A DNA stretch of 57,840 nucleotides from Paramecium sonneborni (taxonomy: Eukaryota; Ciliophora; Oligohymenophorea; Peniculida; Parameciidae). The position numbers were made by a program, and so were the translations under genes. This document shows, one piece after another, positions 13,475 to 24,962 of this stretch. The notes beneath the pieces were generated by a model. It was not told where the DNA came from. It did not search any database and saw only the letters and a program-made list of their open reading frames with translations. The DNA is taken from NCBI GenBank assembly GCA_905182985.1, contig CAJJDN010000081.1, positions 14,772-72,611 of the forward strand, in the 5' to 3' direction. The number at the start of each line of letters is the position of its first letter. Within the stretch, counting starts at the first letter, position 1.

Positions 13475-16400
13475 ATGGAATAATTTCAATGGATTTTAGT
13501 AGCAACTCTTATATATAACCTTGTTCAGATTGACTCAAAAAATTGTAGCATAATTTAGATTGAATAAGGAGAGTAATTTATCTCAGAAAGATTAAATGTT
13601 TTAATAATTGAAAGTGATCAGGATGAATTTTCAGATTTAAATTATGCAAAATACAAAATCATTAATGAATCACTAAAATTTTCTAATTTTTTAGAGATAT
13701 AAATAATATCTACATAAATAATTGAAAATTATAGTTTCAAGTCAATTGATGATAAACTTTTCTGTATATTCATAAAATCTTAAATCTATTAAATCACTTG
13801 TATAAGAGTTTTCAATTTATACTCAAATGAAGTATTGAATTATAAAGAAAACAAATTAGCAGCAATTGAAATGTAAATTTAAGATGATTATTTTTGTTAA
13901 GACTTTTTTTTAAGTTAAGAAGCATAATTTCAAATTTTTTGTTAAAAAAATAACTATTTAACTATTTATAGTGTTGATTTAAATAATACAATCAATTTAT
14001 AATTATAATAAGAAATTCCCTTGAGATAATATGAACTATGTAAGAGAACAGTTTTTTAATTAGAGAATAATACATATTTAATTTGCTTCTTCAAATGTGA
14101 AGATTGGGGTTTATATTAATATAATAACTAAGAGATGAAGACTATTTTGAATGAATAATTAGCTTTAAATATCTATGCAATCTAAATTAAATATTTAGAA
14201 AACATTTAAATTTGTTTAAAATACATGTACTTGCTTATTCAAACAGGAGTTCATTTGTTTATTATAAATCAATTTAATCATTTACAATATCAAATTTTCT
14301 GTTAGAGCCCTTAGTATTTAATATAAATTGCACTGTCTTAAAGTTGTAACCTTATTTCTTTTGTTCTATATGATTCTTCTATCAATAAAACAACAATATA
14401 GAGTATCTAATAAGAATTTGAATAATAATTTGAAGGTAGACTATAAAATGTAAAATTACTTTAGGGTATCTTTATGGTGTAAACTTAAAACGAACTTCAA
14501 GTTATTTATAATTCTTAATTCAACTAGACTATTAAAATGAATTCTAATTATGTTATTTTTAATGATCAGCATAATTTAATCTACTTACATGATGAGATTG
14601 CTAATGAGATAATATTTTATAAGTTCTCATATCCTAGAAATTTGATTTAGCCTACTAAAAAATACATTTTTTATGTTTTCAACTATTAATAAGATATTCA
14701 AATATGCAGAGAGATTTAATATATCACCTAGAACAACTCTAACTCTGTGTTAACTTTAAGCTTTAATAATAAGTGTTAAAATACTTAATAATTGTTTTAT
14801 AGCAAGAAGAATTTGTAATTACCTTATTAATATGAAATTAAAATTGATAAAGATTATAAATTTGAAATTAAAATATCAGACATTAAATGTTTTTTTTTAA
14901 TTTGTTCAAATTTAAAAAACATCAACCAATAAGATATAATTTTACTTTATTATGAAAGTTAAAATCAAGGGTATGCAGTCTTAAAAAAACAATTTTTAAT
15001 ATATGTATAAAATTGTTACGGCGGTCTGCCTAAATTTTAAATTAATACCAGAGCATGTTAAGTATTTTATTGTTAAAGTTATTTGCTTTTATTTTTTTAA
15101 AATAAAAATGTGTTAAAACTAATAAATTTTCAAAATGGAAAAATTGTTGAAATAAAAGTGAGTAGTGAAATTAAAAATATTGTTTAATTTAAAAATTGTA
15201 TACTAATATTTACATCAAATAGTAAAGATATATAACTTTTAGATCTACATCTTCAAGACTAAATTATTCTGGATTACAAAATAATTAAAATTCTTAAAAT
15301 CTTAAATGAAATTTATCTTTAAGAAAAGTCAGAAATAATTGAAGCTTTTTACTATTCAAGAACAGTCTCAAAATTTATTCAATATCTTTAATTTTTAATT
15401 GTTGAAGACCATTAAAAAATTACTCTTTTTAGATTAGAAAATATTTAAATTGTTTTTCTAAAGGGATTTAATGGCAATTAATTTTTCATATTAGGAATAC
15501 ACCTAAAGTATAATTAAATAATTATTTATCATTTTGACTTTCAATAATTATAAATTTTATATAATTTATAACTGGGGGATTATGAAATAATTAGACCTTT
15601 AAATTATGACATTAATGAATAATATTTAGCAATAGCAAGTAGAAAAGAAAAAAAGAATTTTGTATTAATATTTGAGATAAGATTTACGAAATCTCTAAAA
15701 TTGATCAAAATTCTTGAAATTAGCAAATTTATATTTTTTTTCAATTCTGGCAAATTTTTTTATTATAATTCAAAAGATGAAATTACAATATTTAATTTTT
15801 CAGACTTCGAAATTTAATTAGAAAATCTTGTTCAATAAGAAATGGAGGATATTTCAAAATAAGTAATTTCTTTTTCGATTATTTAAACAAGTTAAACAGA
15901 TCCTATTTTAAATATTACATTCACTATAAATATCTATGATGAGTGTTATAGATTATTCCCAAAAAAGAGTAATTATTTAATGAATTATTCATAATATTAA
16001 CTTCAAAAAATCATAATCTCTGACTTTTTTCATGGGGTAATAGATTCAATAAAGATTTAAGATGATAATGTAACTCAAATTTTTGGTCCATTATTATTAT
16101 CCGAAATAACTTATAATTAAAATAATAAAGATGGAATTATTATAAAGATTGTTAAACTTGAATACTTATATAAGGATAATTCAAAATAATAACTACAACT
16201 TTTATATTACAATAGAGGTTAAGATAGATTTATTTTTTACGAATAAAATGCAAAAATTATAAATGTAATTGTTATTGATGAAGAACGAATATTGATATTA
16301 TTTTAATCCAGCCCAAATAATTGTTTAAATGGAAATATTTATTAAATTGAATAAGATTCTTTAAATTTTGTAATTAGGAACCAAATTTTTTCAACAGAAA

Positions 16401-17398
16401 TTATACTATATCGTAAATACGAAGATTATAGAATTTTTAAAACTGGTAATTTAATTGCTTTTTAATCTGAAACCTCTTTGATAATTTATATAATTATTAA
16501 CAAGATCATTCATTTAGTTGAAAATTATTCTGAAATTTAAGAAATCCATAAAATTTAAGGAAACAATAATTATTATATTACACTCTCATAAGTATATCAT
16601 GAGTATTTTTTTTTAATTCTTTCTTTTATTGATGATCATTATATTTCTAAAGGAAATGTAACCCTTCCTTGGGATTCAATTTTAAATGAATTCAAATACT
16701 TGATATATATAGAAAATGATTCATTATTTTATTATGCAAGTAAATGTTAGATTCTAGAGTCTATTATAATTGAGCAAAATTTATAGATTGTGTTATTTCA
16801 TACTTTTAGGCAATATTCTATTTTGAGTCATATTGAAATAAATTTGGAAACATTTTCATTTTCGTTTATACCATAAAAATTTTTCAGAAATGGAATGGAA
16901 TAAGATTTTTTAACATTAGAATTTTATAATAAATGTATTCTGATTTTAAAATCCATTTAAAATGTAATTTACTTTTATGATTTGAATTAAGATTCAAAAT
17001 TTTATGATTATATCGGAAGACTTGATTAAAATAATTATTCTTATTTCTCATTGAATACTACTCACTTTCTTGTTTTTTCAAAAACCACTAAATAAATAAA
17101 AATAGGTGAACTTGGTTATAAAATTGACTTAAAAGACAAAATATCAAATAACTAGACATTTAAGTTAATTGCATTAAATCAGGTATCATAAGCTCATTGT
17201 AATATAACAATTATTAATTATAATAGCTTGAATGAAAACAACCATCTCTTTTAAAAAATTCTTATAATATTTGCAGTTATACTTTTTTTTTATTTTTTTA
17301 TTAGAAGAATGTAACTAAAACGTAAGCAGTTAAATAATTTAAGATAAAATATATCCTTTTATGATGATTCTAAAGGTGATTCATAATTTAAAGAGTGA
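13475..17398 (+). CDS. large secreted or single-pass membrane protein, unknown family
   Basis: One uninterrupted frame of 1,308 codons from ATG to TGA, with no intron. The first ~20 residues form a signal peptide (hydrophobic run WILVATLIYNLVQ). Near residue 1260 a single hydrophobic segment (ILIIFAVILFFYFFI) is followed by a basic stop-transfer stretch (RRMQLKRKQ) and a ~25-residue tail. That predicts a type I membrane protein with ~1,235 residues outside the cytoplasm. The ectodomain is rich in Ile, Asn, Phe and Gln, with scattered cysteines, and alternates short hydrophobic strands with polar turns, suggesting beta-rich folding such as propeller blades. No catalytic motif is visible. Ciliates have many such orphan surface proteins; the ligand or role is unknown. 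The start is supported by the signal peptide and by the low-complexity AT-rich DNA directly upstream. Confidence 0.88.
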
Positions 17399-17435
17399 AG
17401 GTTACAATTAATCATTATTATAATAATTTTTTTGT

Positions 17436-17825
17436 TCACATTTTTTACTATTTGTTATTTTTATTAAGTTTATCTTTAATTTTTTCATTTTAATAATCAT
17501 AATCTAAGTTTTATTAATGTATCCATTCATATTCTTAAAATATTATTCCTTTTTATAACTTTAATAATTGATATTTACACTAATTAAAATCTGTAATTTC
17601 TATCAATCCACTCAAAACATAAATTCCATCTTTAAACTCTACATATGATCCACCACCACTAAATTGATTAATTTAATTACACATTAATTAATTCTTTTTA
17701 TCTCTATAAATTGTCTTAAAATAAATACCCAATCTATCTACTTTTATACCATTTATATATATTTTCCAAGATAAGTGACCTATGAATTAATAAAAAATAT
17801 ATCGCTTATTATAATTTATAGACAT
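17436..17825 (-). CDS. small protein with GGGSY motif, possibly a fragment of a repeat family
   Basis: The ATG at 17825 opens 129 codons ending in TGA at 17438-17436. The protein contains QFSGGGSYVEFKDG followed by a variable arm. From memory this resembles one unit of a large Paramecium family built of repeated GGGSY...GEYKNGKK...W units, which I cannot check here. Only one unit is seen, and the C-terminus degrades into a Lys/Asn/Gln-rich tail, so this may be a truncated or decaying member. It is tail to tail with the 1,307-residue gene, with only 37 bp between the stops. No signal peptide or membrane segment is visible and the function is unknown. Confidence 0.5.
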
Positions 17826-18508
17826 TTATTATTTTTAAATAAAAATGTAAGAAAATATTTATTATTATTTTCAACATTATAATAATACTTTTTTGTATCT
17901 AATATTCTATCTTAAATGAAAGATTACATAAATAGATTTATGTTTGCAAAAATTTTCATTATGTTTATCAAATTGAAATTATTGAAAAAGAAAGAAAGAT
18001 AATAATATAAGAATTATAGATTAAGTGAAACCATATTTTTCGATAAGCACTAATTAAATCAAGTATTAGTTGAATAGATGATAAAAAAATGCCAAAAATT
18101 AATACCTTAATTATTGATTAAAATAAAAGAAATGATGAATAATATAATATAAAAAAGAAATATAATTAAAAAAAATAATATTCAAGAAAATAATAAAAAA
18201 ATTAAAAAGAATTTGGTGAAAGAGTAGAGAAAGGGATAAGAGGTAAGCTACTTTAATTATAATCAGTCAAATGTTTCAGAATAAAAAAGCTTTATATAAT
18301 TAAAATCAAATTACCCAACTTTTTTTTTTACTTCTTTGCTACTACTGTTCTAAAAACTTTTTTCAACTTATCTTATTTCAGGCCTTTAAATATTTGATTC
18401 TTTCAATTGATTATAAATTATATTATTAGAATTAAAATACATAATTTCATGAAATTTTATATTAGACATATTTTAAATATAAGTATTAAAATAAATATAT
18501 ACCAAATA
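17826..18508. other. intergenic, AT-rich
   Basis: Spacer between the small minus-strand gene and the F-box gene. The A-rich stretch 18090-18240 is near-homopolymeric (runs of AAAATAATA type). An in-frame upstream ATG at about 18449 could lengthen the next gene by 20 residues, but the DNA there looks non-coding. Confidence 0.45.
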
Positions 18509-19351
18509 ATGAATATGCTAAATATGCTTCAACAAAAGTTGGATTAATTAAATAAAAAACAACAAAATACTTAATCTCATATAGATAGTTTGTTTTTAAT
18601 AATCTAAGAAATTAATTTAAAATAACTAAGAATCCATAATTATTTAACAACATCAAATCCTAATTTAATAATTAAAATTAGACCTGAGATAATGAATTAT
18701 ATTCTAACTTTCTTAGATTTTTCATAATTCTTATAATTACGATTAGTTTGCAAGAATATGAATAATATAATATTGTATCTTTTATCTTTGAAAATTATGT
18801 AAAGTTAACAATAATTTTAATCAAAACAGCTTGAATTAAATGAAATCATTGAAAACAATCCTGGGTTAGATGAAAAAACAGACTAAATATATTTTTAATA
18901 TATGGATGCTTTAAATGGTCTAAAAAAAATAAAAATTTAGGATGTTTATGAGATGAAAAGTATTCGTCGACCTCCACAATTAATTGAAAGAGTTTTAAAC
19001 TTATTAACAATTTTATTAAAGGAAAATTATGTTGATTAGGACAATTGGATTGAATGTCTAAAACTTTTAAATGACCGTAGATTCTTGGATTATTTATTAA
19101 ACTATGATATCTCATCAATTACTGAAGAAAAATTAAATCTTCTTCAACCTATTCATACTTTCGATGAAAAAATAATTTATTCTTCCTCATTTTTTGTATA
19201 TTAAATATATAAATATATTTTGGCAATAGTGAAACAAAGAGAGTAACCAAAGTAGAAAGTCATCAACTAAATTGGATAAATGAAATAAGATTTAAGAAAA
19301 TTACAAAAATATATTGAAAAGCTTAAAAAAATACTTGGATAAACAGAATGA
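18509..19351 (+). CDS. F-box protein with dynein-stalk-like domain
   Basis: A clean 281-codon frame with no intron. Residues 1-50 are a Gln/Leu-rich helix. Residues ~55-92 match the F-box pattern: PEIMNYILTFLDFSQFLQLR followed by LVCKNM, which would bind Skp1 in an SCF ubiquitin ligase. Residues ~128-250 resemble the base and microtubule-binding part of a dynein heavy-chain stalk: ALNGLKKIKIQDVYEMKSIR, RPPQLIERVLNLLTILL, a W, LNDRRFLDYLLNYDISSIT, then KQREQPKQK opening a second helix (CC2-like) to the C-terminus. The usual long CC1 helix and all dynein AAA modules are absent, so this is not a truncated full dynein in the window. A substrate adaptor that touches microtubules, or one whose stalk fold was reused for another partner, are both possible. 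The start at 18509 is chosen because upstream codons look non-coding. Confidence 0.78.
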
Positions 19352-20504
19352 GATAAATAATTATCAATTTAATCAATCAATAGTTATCTTTATTAGATAT
19401 AATACTAAAATATCTTAAAATTTTTTATTTTATATCTTTTCAATTAAAAATATAAAAATACTTGGTTTAAAGTTTTATAAATTTCTTCATTAATGCAAAA
19501 GATTTAAATCTAATTCGAATGTTATTTTTTAATTCAGTTTAATGATACATTTAAAAAATTTTCACCCTTGTTTAAACTAAAGACATAATTATTTCCTTTG
19601 TAACTTTCGTGGTTAAATAATTTAAAATTAAAAATCATGCATTTGATATTTACATAAATTGATAATATTTTAAATTTAAATTAATGGAAATAAAGCATAA
19701 AATAATAATAATTAGGAATTAAACAAAATGATAAAATATTGACTTAAATTTATTAAAATCTATAATTTACATTTATTTAAACTAAAAGGATTCGGTATTA
19801 GTTGAAATTGCAAGTATTTAGTTATTTGATGTTAGTATATGAAATAGATGAATTAATATTTTGAGAATATTCATTGAATGAAAATAAATTTGTATTTTTA
19901 TGTTTTTTATGAGTGCTCAATATTCCAACTAAAAATAAAAAGCTAATTATAAGTATATACATAAACTGTTTGGTAATAATTGTATTATTATAGTGTAATT
20001 AATAGAAGTCATTATTTTCCACGAATAAACAAATTAACAAGTTTAGGTGTGTGAATGAACTTTTCCCGCACTTGAGGGGAGATTAAATCATATTAATCTA
20101 ATCTCTCAAAAAAGAGAAATTGATTTCGAAATAAAAGTTAACAGAAAAGGAAACCTCATAATGATTGTTATTATCAAAATAACAGGATGATAATAAAAGG
20201 AAAAAAATATTGCTATCATACATAGCTTGGCCTCAAATTAAAATCTTAGATTTAAGAATTTAGTCCATCAAGAAGGAAAGAAAGTATAAGGGGTTTATAT
20301 AGATTAAAAATTTTTGACTTAAGCAGTGAAAATTATAGATTAGTTTAACCAAATAGCTAAAAAATATATTTAGGGATACTTTATAACAAATAATAAAATT
20401 TTTAAATAAATTATTAGATCACAGAAAAGTATAAAGATAATTTTTTTTATAGAGGAAAATTTTATATTAAATTTATCATATAAAGGAGATGTATAAAATC
20501 ATTA
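19352..20504. other. intergenic, AT-rich, contains a hairpin cluster
   Basis: About 1.15 kb with no convincing reading frame. Composition is A/T-dominated except for 20050-20130, listed separately as a hairpin cluster. No repeats or tRNA signatures were seen. Confidence 0.45.
20050..20125. ncRNA. candidate structured RNA or hairpin cluster
   Basis: An island of higher G+C in very AT-rich DNA. TTTTCCC (20061-20067) can pair with GGGGAGA (20076-20082), using G-U pairs as RNA, over an 8-nt loop. An overlapping perfect dyad is GAGATTA (20079-20085) with TAATCTC (20099-20105), and a third small stem is CTC/GAG around 20103-20116. The first two stems share bases, so they would be alternative folds. 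No snRNA, snoRNA, SRP or telomerase-RNA consensus was recognised and the strand is unknown. It could also be a transcription terminator-like or chance element. Confidence 0.2.
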
Positions 20505-21480
20505 ATGAATAATTACAGCAAAATTTTAAATAATAATACATTTAAGATATCTAAAATTCCTTAAAATATTTTTAATTAATTATTTGGTCGTTTATCCTTT
20601 GGCTATTAATAATAAAATCTTATTCTTATATCAGAATCAGAAATAAGAACATATAAAAAGTTGATCAATGCAAAAAAAAGGATATAAAATTTCACTAGTA
20701 TCACGAAAATACAACAAAAAGAGGTTCAAAAAATTATTTTAGAAATGGATTATACAGAATAAATTTTTCTATCATTTGATTTTTTTCTTTGCAAATTGAA
20801 GAAGATTTTGCTTAGTCCATATATTAGATCTATATTTCCTCCTTTGAAACGAAAATTTCGATCATACCTAGAGTGTATCTATAAAGTTGCTAAACAGTTT
20901 GCAACTTTATTTAGAAAATTAATTGAATTCTAATAACATTTATAATATTTTAAATTTCAAATATCTTTATTGTATAGATGGTTCTGAAATATTTAAATTA
21001 ACTAATAGAATTCATCATTAGCTTAATAGGATAGAATGAAAGTAAAAGTATATAGATTTAAAATATGATGTAGAACAAACCAAATATTAGATGATTAAGT
21101 GAAAAATTTTTTTTGATTTTTTACTCAAACTGACTCAGGTTGTTTCAAAAAAATTACTAAAGAGATTTTTGAATAGAGTCAAGAAAATGATCAATCATCA
21201 GATTGGAAATAGTAAGTGCTTTAGAAGCATTGCAAATTCTTTAAAAATTTTACTATTAGTCCTTATACGAACAGTAAATGTCTTTCATTCGATATCGAAA
21301 ATTGGGTTTTTAATTGTCGTAGTATTATTGGTTTATAAGTACATATAAACTTCTAAAGAAAGCACAGTTATGATAAAAATTGCTGAGGAGATTGTTTGGT
21401 AGTGTATTGTATATTATACGACTTAGGCCATTCCTATTGTAAAACCATGATAAAATTAAAAGAAATGCGTCATTCATATA
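20505..21480 (+). pseudogene. decayed protein gene, family unknown
   Basis: An ATG at 20505 starts 160 codons of natural-looking protein (residues ~27-40 FNQLFGRLSFGYQQ; later YLECIYKVAKQFATLFRKL) to the TGA at 20985-20987. Protein-like sequence continues to about 21480 but in shifting frames. The segment 20960-21125 contains two in-frame TGA codons. The segment 21127-21480 (with KCLSFDIENWVFNCRS and RKHSYDKNC) crosses another TGA. I could not place standard short introns that remove these stops. The simplest reading is a gene decaying by indels and nonsense changes, with the first 160 codons still open. No domain is recognised. Confidence 0.4.
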
Positions 21481-21524
21481 TATTTGTAAAAAATAGTAAG
21501 AAAATTTTTAATTTGTTTAAATAA

Positions 21525-24192
21525 TCAATTCTAAATTTACTGTTGAGCTACTTAATAGTAAGTTCCTTTTTGTTTAAATAATGTTTTTAAATTTATGCCT
21601 GATTTATGCTCAAATTACCCATTTAGAATCTGAGCTCCTTATGCTTAAAATATAGGTTATTGGGATATTAGGAGGATGGTAATATAAGAGGCTACTAAAA
21701 ATAAATAAAGAAAACATACCATTTGAAAGAGGATCATTTGAATTTATTGGAGATGCTACAAGGTTTTTGGAATTTTTATCTTAAGGTTCAATTTAATTAT
21801 CTGCTTTAACATCCCATAAACGTATAGATTTATCACTACTACCTGATGCTAATGTATTATTATCAGGAGACAAGCATACAGAGTTGATACAATTACTATG
21901 AGCATCTAATTTGGCTTTTTATTATAATGTTTTAACATCCCATAAACGGATAGAGGCATCTCCACTACCAGATACTAAGGTATTTCCATCGGGGAAGAAG
22001 GATACAGATCGGACATATTTACTATGACCAGCTAATTTCGCTTTTAATTATCTTGTTTAAACATCCCATAAACTAATAAATTTATCATCACTTCCAGAGG
22101 CTAAGAGATTTCCATCAGGAGAGAAGCATACAGATAATACATCGTTTTTATGAGCATCTAATTTGGCTTTTTATTATAATGTTTTAACATCCCATAAACG
22201 AATAGACTTATCTCCACTACCAGATGCCAAGGTAGTTCCATCAGGTGAGAAGCGTACCGACCAGACTGAATCATTATGACCAACCAATTAAGCTTTTTAT
22301 TATCCTGTCTAAATATCCCATAAACGAATAGACTTATCCTCACTACCAGATGCTAAGGTATTTCCATCAAAGCAGAAGCATACCGACCAGACAGAATTAC
22401 TATGGCCATCAAATTTTGCTTTTTAATATCCTGTCAAAACATCCCATAAACGGATAGACTTATCTCCACTACCAGAAGCTAAGGTAGTTCCATCAAGTGA
22501 GAAGCAAACAGATCGAACATGATCAATATGACCATCCAATTTGACTTTTTATTACCCTGTCTTCACATCCCATAAACGAATCGAGTTATCTCCACTACCT
22601 GATGCTAAGGTCATTGCATCCGGTGAGAAACACACTGACCAAACTGTATGATTATGCCCATCCAATTTAGCTTTTTTTAATGCTGTTTTAACATCCCATA
22701 AACTGATACAATTATCTACACTTCCAGATACTAAAGTAGTTCCATCAGATGAAAAGCATACTAGCCAGACTGAATTACTATGACCATCCAATTTGACTTT
22801 TTATTATCCTGTCTAAATGTCCCATAAAAGGATAGACTTATCTCCACTACCAGATGCTAAGGTATTTCCATCCGGTGAGAAGGATACTGATTGGACATCA
22901 TTAAGATGACCATCCAATTTGGCGATTTATTATCCTGTTTTAACATTCCATAGACGGATAGACTTATCCCAACTTCCAGATGCTAATGTTGTTCCATCAA
23001 ATGAGAAGCATACTGATTGGATATAACTAGTATGAGCATCAAATTTTGCTTTTTATTGTCTTGTTTTAACATCCCATAAACGGATAGACTTATCATCGCT
23101 TCCAGATGCTAAAGTATTTCCATCAGGTGAGAAACATATCGAGTTGATATTATCATTATGACCATCTATTTTTACTTTTTATTAGCCCGTCTTAATATCC
23201 CATAAACGGATAGACTTATCTCCACTACCAGAAGCTAAAGTAATACCATCCGGGCAGAATGATACCGATCTTACAGTACTAGTATGACCATCCAATTAGG
23301 CCTTTTTTTTTCTAGTCTTTAAGTCCCATAAACGGATAGAGTTATCCCCACTGCCAGATGCTAACGTAGTTCCATCAAATGAAAAGCATACTGAACAGGC
23401 ACTACCAGTATGACCATCCAATTTGGCTATTTATTACCCTGTCTTAACATCCCATAAACGGATAGACTAATCGTCACTCCCAGATACTAATATAGTTCCA
23501 TCAGGTGAGAAGCATGCTGAATAGATATAACTAGTATGACCTTTTAATTTATGTAGTTCATGAATTCTTAAGTTTTTCCATTTACAATTCTATAATAATG
23601 TTCCATTTAAATTCATTCCGCTTATATCCACATTATCTAATTCGGATCCATTCAAATTGCATCTGACAAAATTACCCCCACTTAAAGAAGTATTCTAAAT
23701 TTTGATATTTTCAAAACATTAATACTTTAAATTAACTTTCATTTATACTAGTAAATTCAATGAATTTGATCCACATTATATTAAACTTTTATCTATAGCT
23801 GTGAGATGAACAAAAAATTATAACAATTAGATAATCTTTTCGTTATCTTTTATTTGTTTTATTAGACTATGTCTTGCTTCCAAATAGATTTCAGAGGAAT
23901 AGTCATTATTACTAAATTCATGATCATTAATTTTTTTCATAATATTCATCATTATCTTCATATTATTTTTTAAGAAATTAATTCTCTCCTCTTAATCGGC
24001 AAATTGTAAATTCATTACTTAGAATATTTATTATTCATAATGTTAAAGATTTTCATCATTTGAAAGATATGCTAAACAGTCTGAAATTTTTTCTTTACGA
24101 AACATTTCTATAATAATATTGTATATTTATTCATCAAAATCTTTTGCAGAAGCTAAAATTTCATACAGATTTTCTTTCTATTTAATTTGCAT
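21525..24192 (-). CDS. WD40-repeat protein with 14 tandem repeats
   Basis: The ATG at 24192 opens the frame. It runs through one 25-nt intron (21695-21719, GTATGT...TTTAG) to the TGA at 21527-21525 and gives 880 residues. Residues 1-~185 are helical. Residues ~165-215 form a pentapeptide-like strip ([20 protein letters not shown]). Fourteen WD40 repeats then follow at exactly 42 residues each, most ending SIRLWDVKT and resuming FSPDG. Fourteen blades suit two seven-bladed propellers in tandem. A Gln-rich linker leads to a tail with [12 protein letters not shown] that is shared, with its intron, by the gene at 2055-9692. There is no NACHT module, so it is a scaffold-only paralog of that gene. 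Partner proteins are unknown. The frame is intact throughout, which contrasts with the broken paralog. Confidence 0.9.
21790..23560 (-). repeat. 14 tandem WD40-encoding repeats, 126-nt period
   Basis: The WD motif block (CATCCCATAAA on the plus strand, the complement of TTTATGGGATG) recurs at 21810, 21936, 22062, 22188, 22314, 22440, 22566, 22692, 22818, 22944, 23070, 23196, 23322 and 23448, each exactly 126 nt apart. The nucleotide similarity between units goes beyond what the protein needs, so the array probably grew or is kept uniform by unequal recombination or conversion. Confidence 0.93.
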
Positions 24193-24962
24193 TTTGTTAA
24201 ATATTAATTTTAAATTTTTATTATTTTTATCAGTTTTCTACTTCTAATCAATATTAAGAAACATCTAAAATAGGACATAATCAATTCAAAAAAAATCTTC
24301 CATTTTATAAAAATTAAATTCTTTAAGGGAATTTCACTTTAATCTACATTTTTACCACACAAACCACTTCTATTTAGTAATTAAGATTGGTTTTCCAAAC
24401 AATTTGGGTAATTAACGAAGCAATTTATCAGAAATAACATATATTCACCTTTTTTTTTCTTACACTGATAATCTATTGAATCTAATTCTAAATTTCATAT
24501 GGACTTATATTAATTGTTTGATTATTTTTTAATGTTATTATATGAAAAGAATGTTAGATCATTTTTCCGAATCAAATTAAAATTTCGAATTTAAAGTAGG
24601 AAAATTATCAACATAATAAATAATATATTCTTTAAAGACTATTTTGATTTATCCATGATTTAGGTTTTATTTAAGATATATTAATTATTAATTAATAATT
24701 TGAAATTTCTAAAACAATAAATTTTAAATATTCAACAATCATTTAATTTCTAAAATAAATTATTAAAAATGCTATCTTTATATAGAATTTTTTTTATTTA
24801 TTATTGTTAAATAAAACTTAATAGATTCTAAATTTTTACTCCTCAGATTAAGTAATGTAATATATTTTATGTATATAACTATTTTAGCAATAGTAGAATT
24901 AAAATATATTATTTATAAATTCAATAATAATAATAAAATTTAGAATAAACCTTTAATTAATA
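24193..24962. other. divergent intergenic region
   Basis: 770 bp between two divergently transcribed genes, the WD40 gene (minus) and the zinc-finger/coiled-coil gene (plus). It must carry both 5' regions. Apart from A/T runs and short ATTAATTAATAATT dyads near 24680, no motif can be named. Confidence 0.45.

Noticed and set aside
18846..19118. Minus-strand 90-codon frame
   Set aside because: Antisense to the F-box/dynein-stalk gene, which gives recognisable domains on the plus strand.
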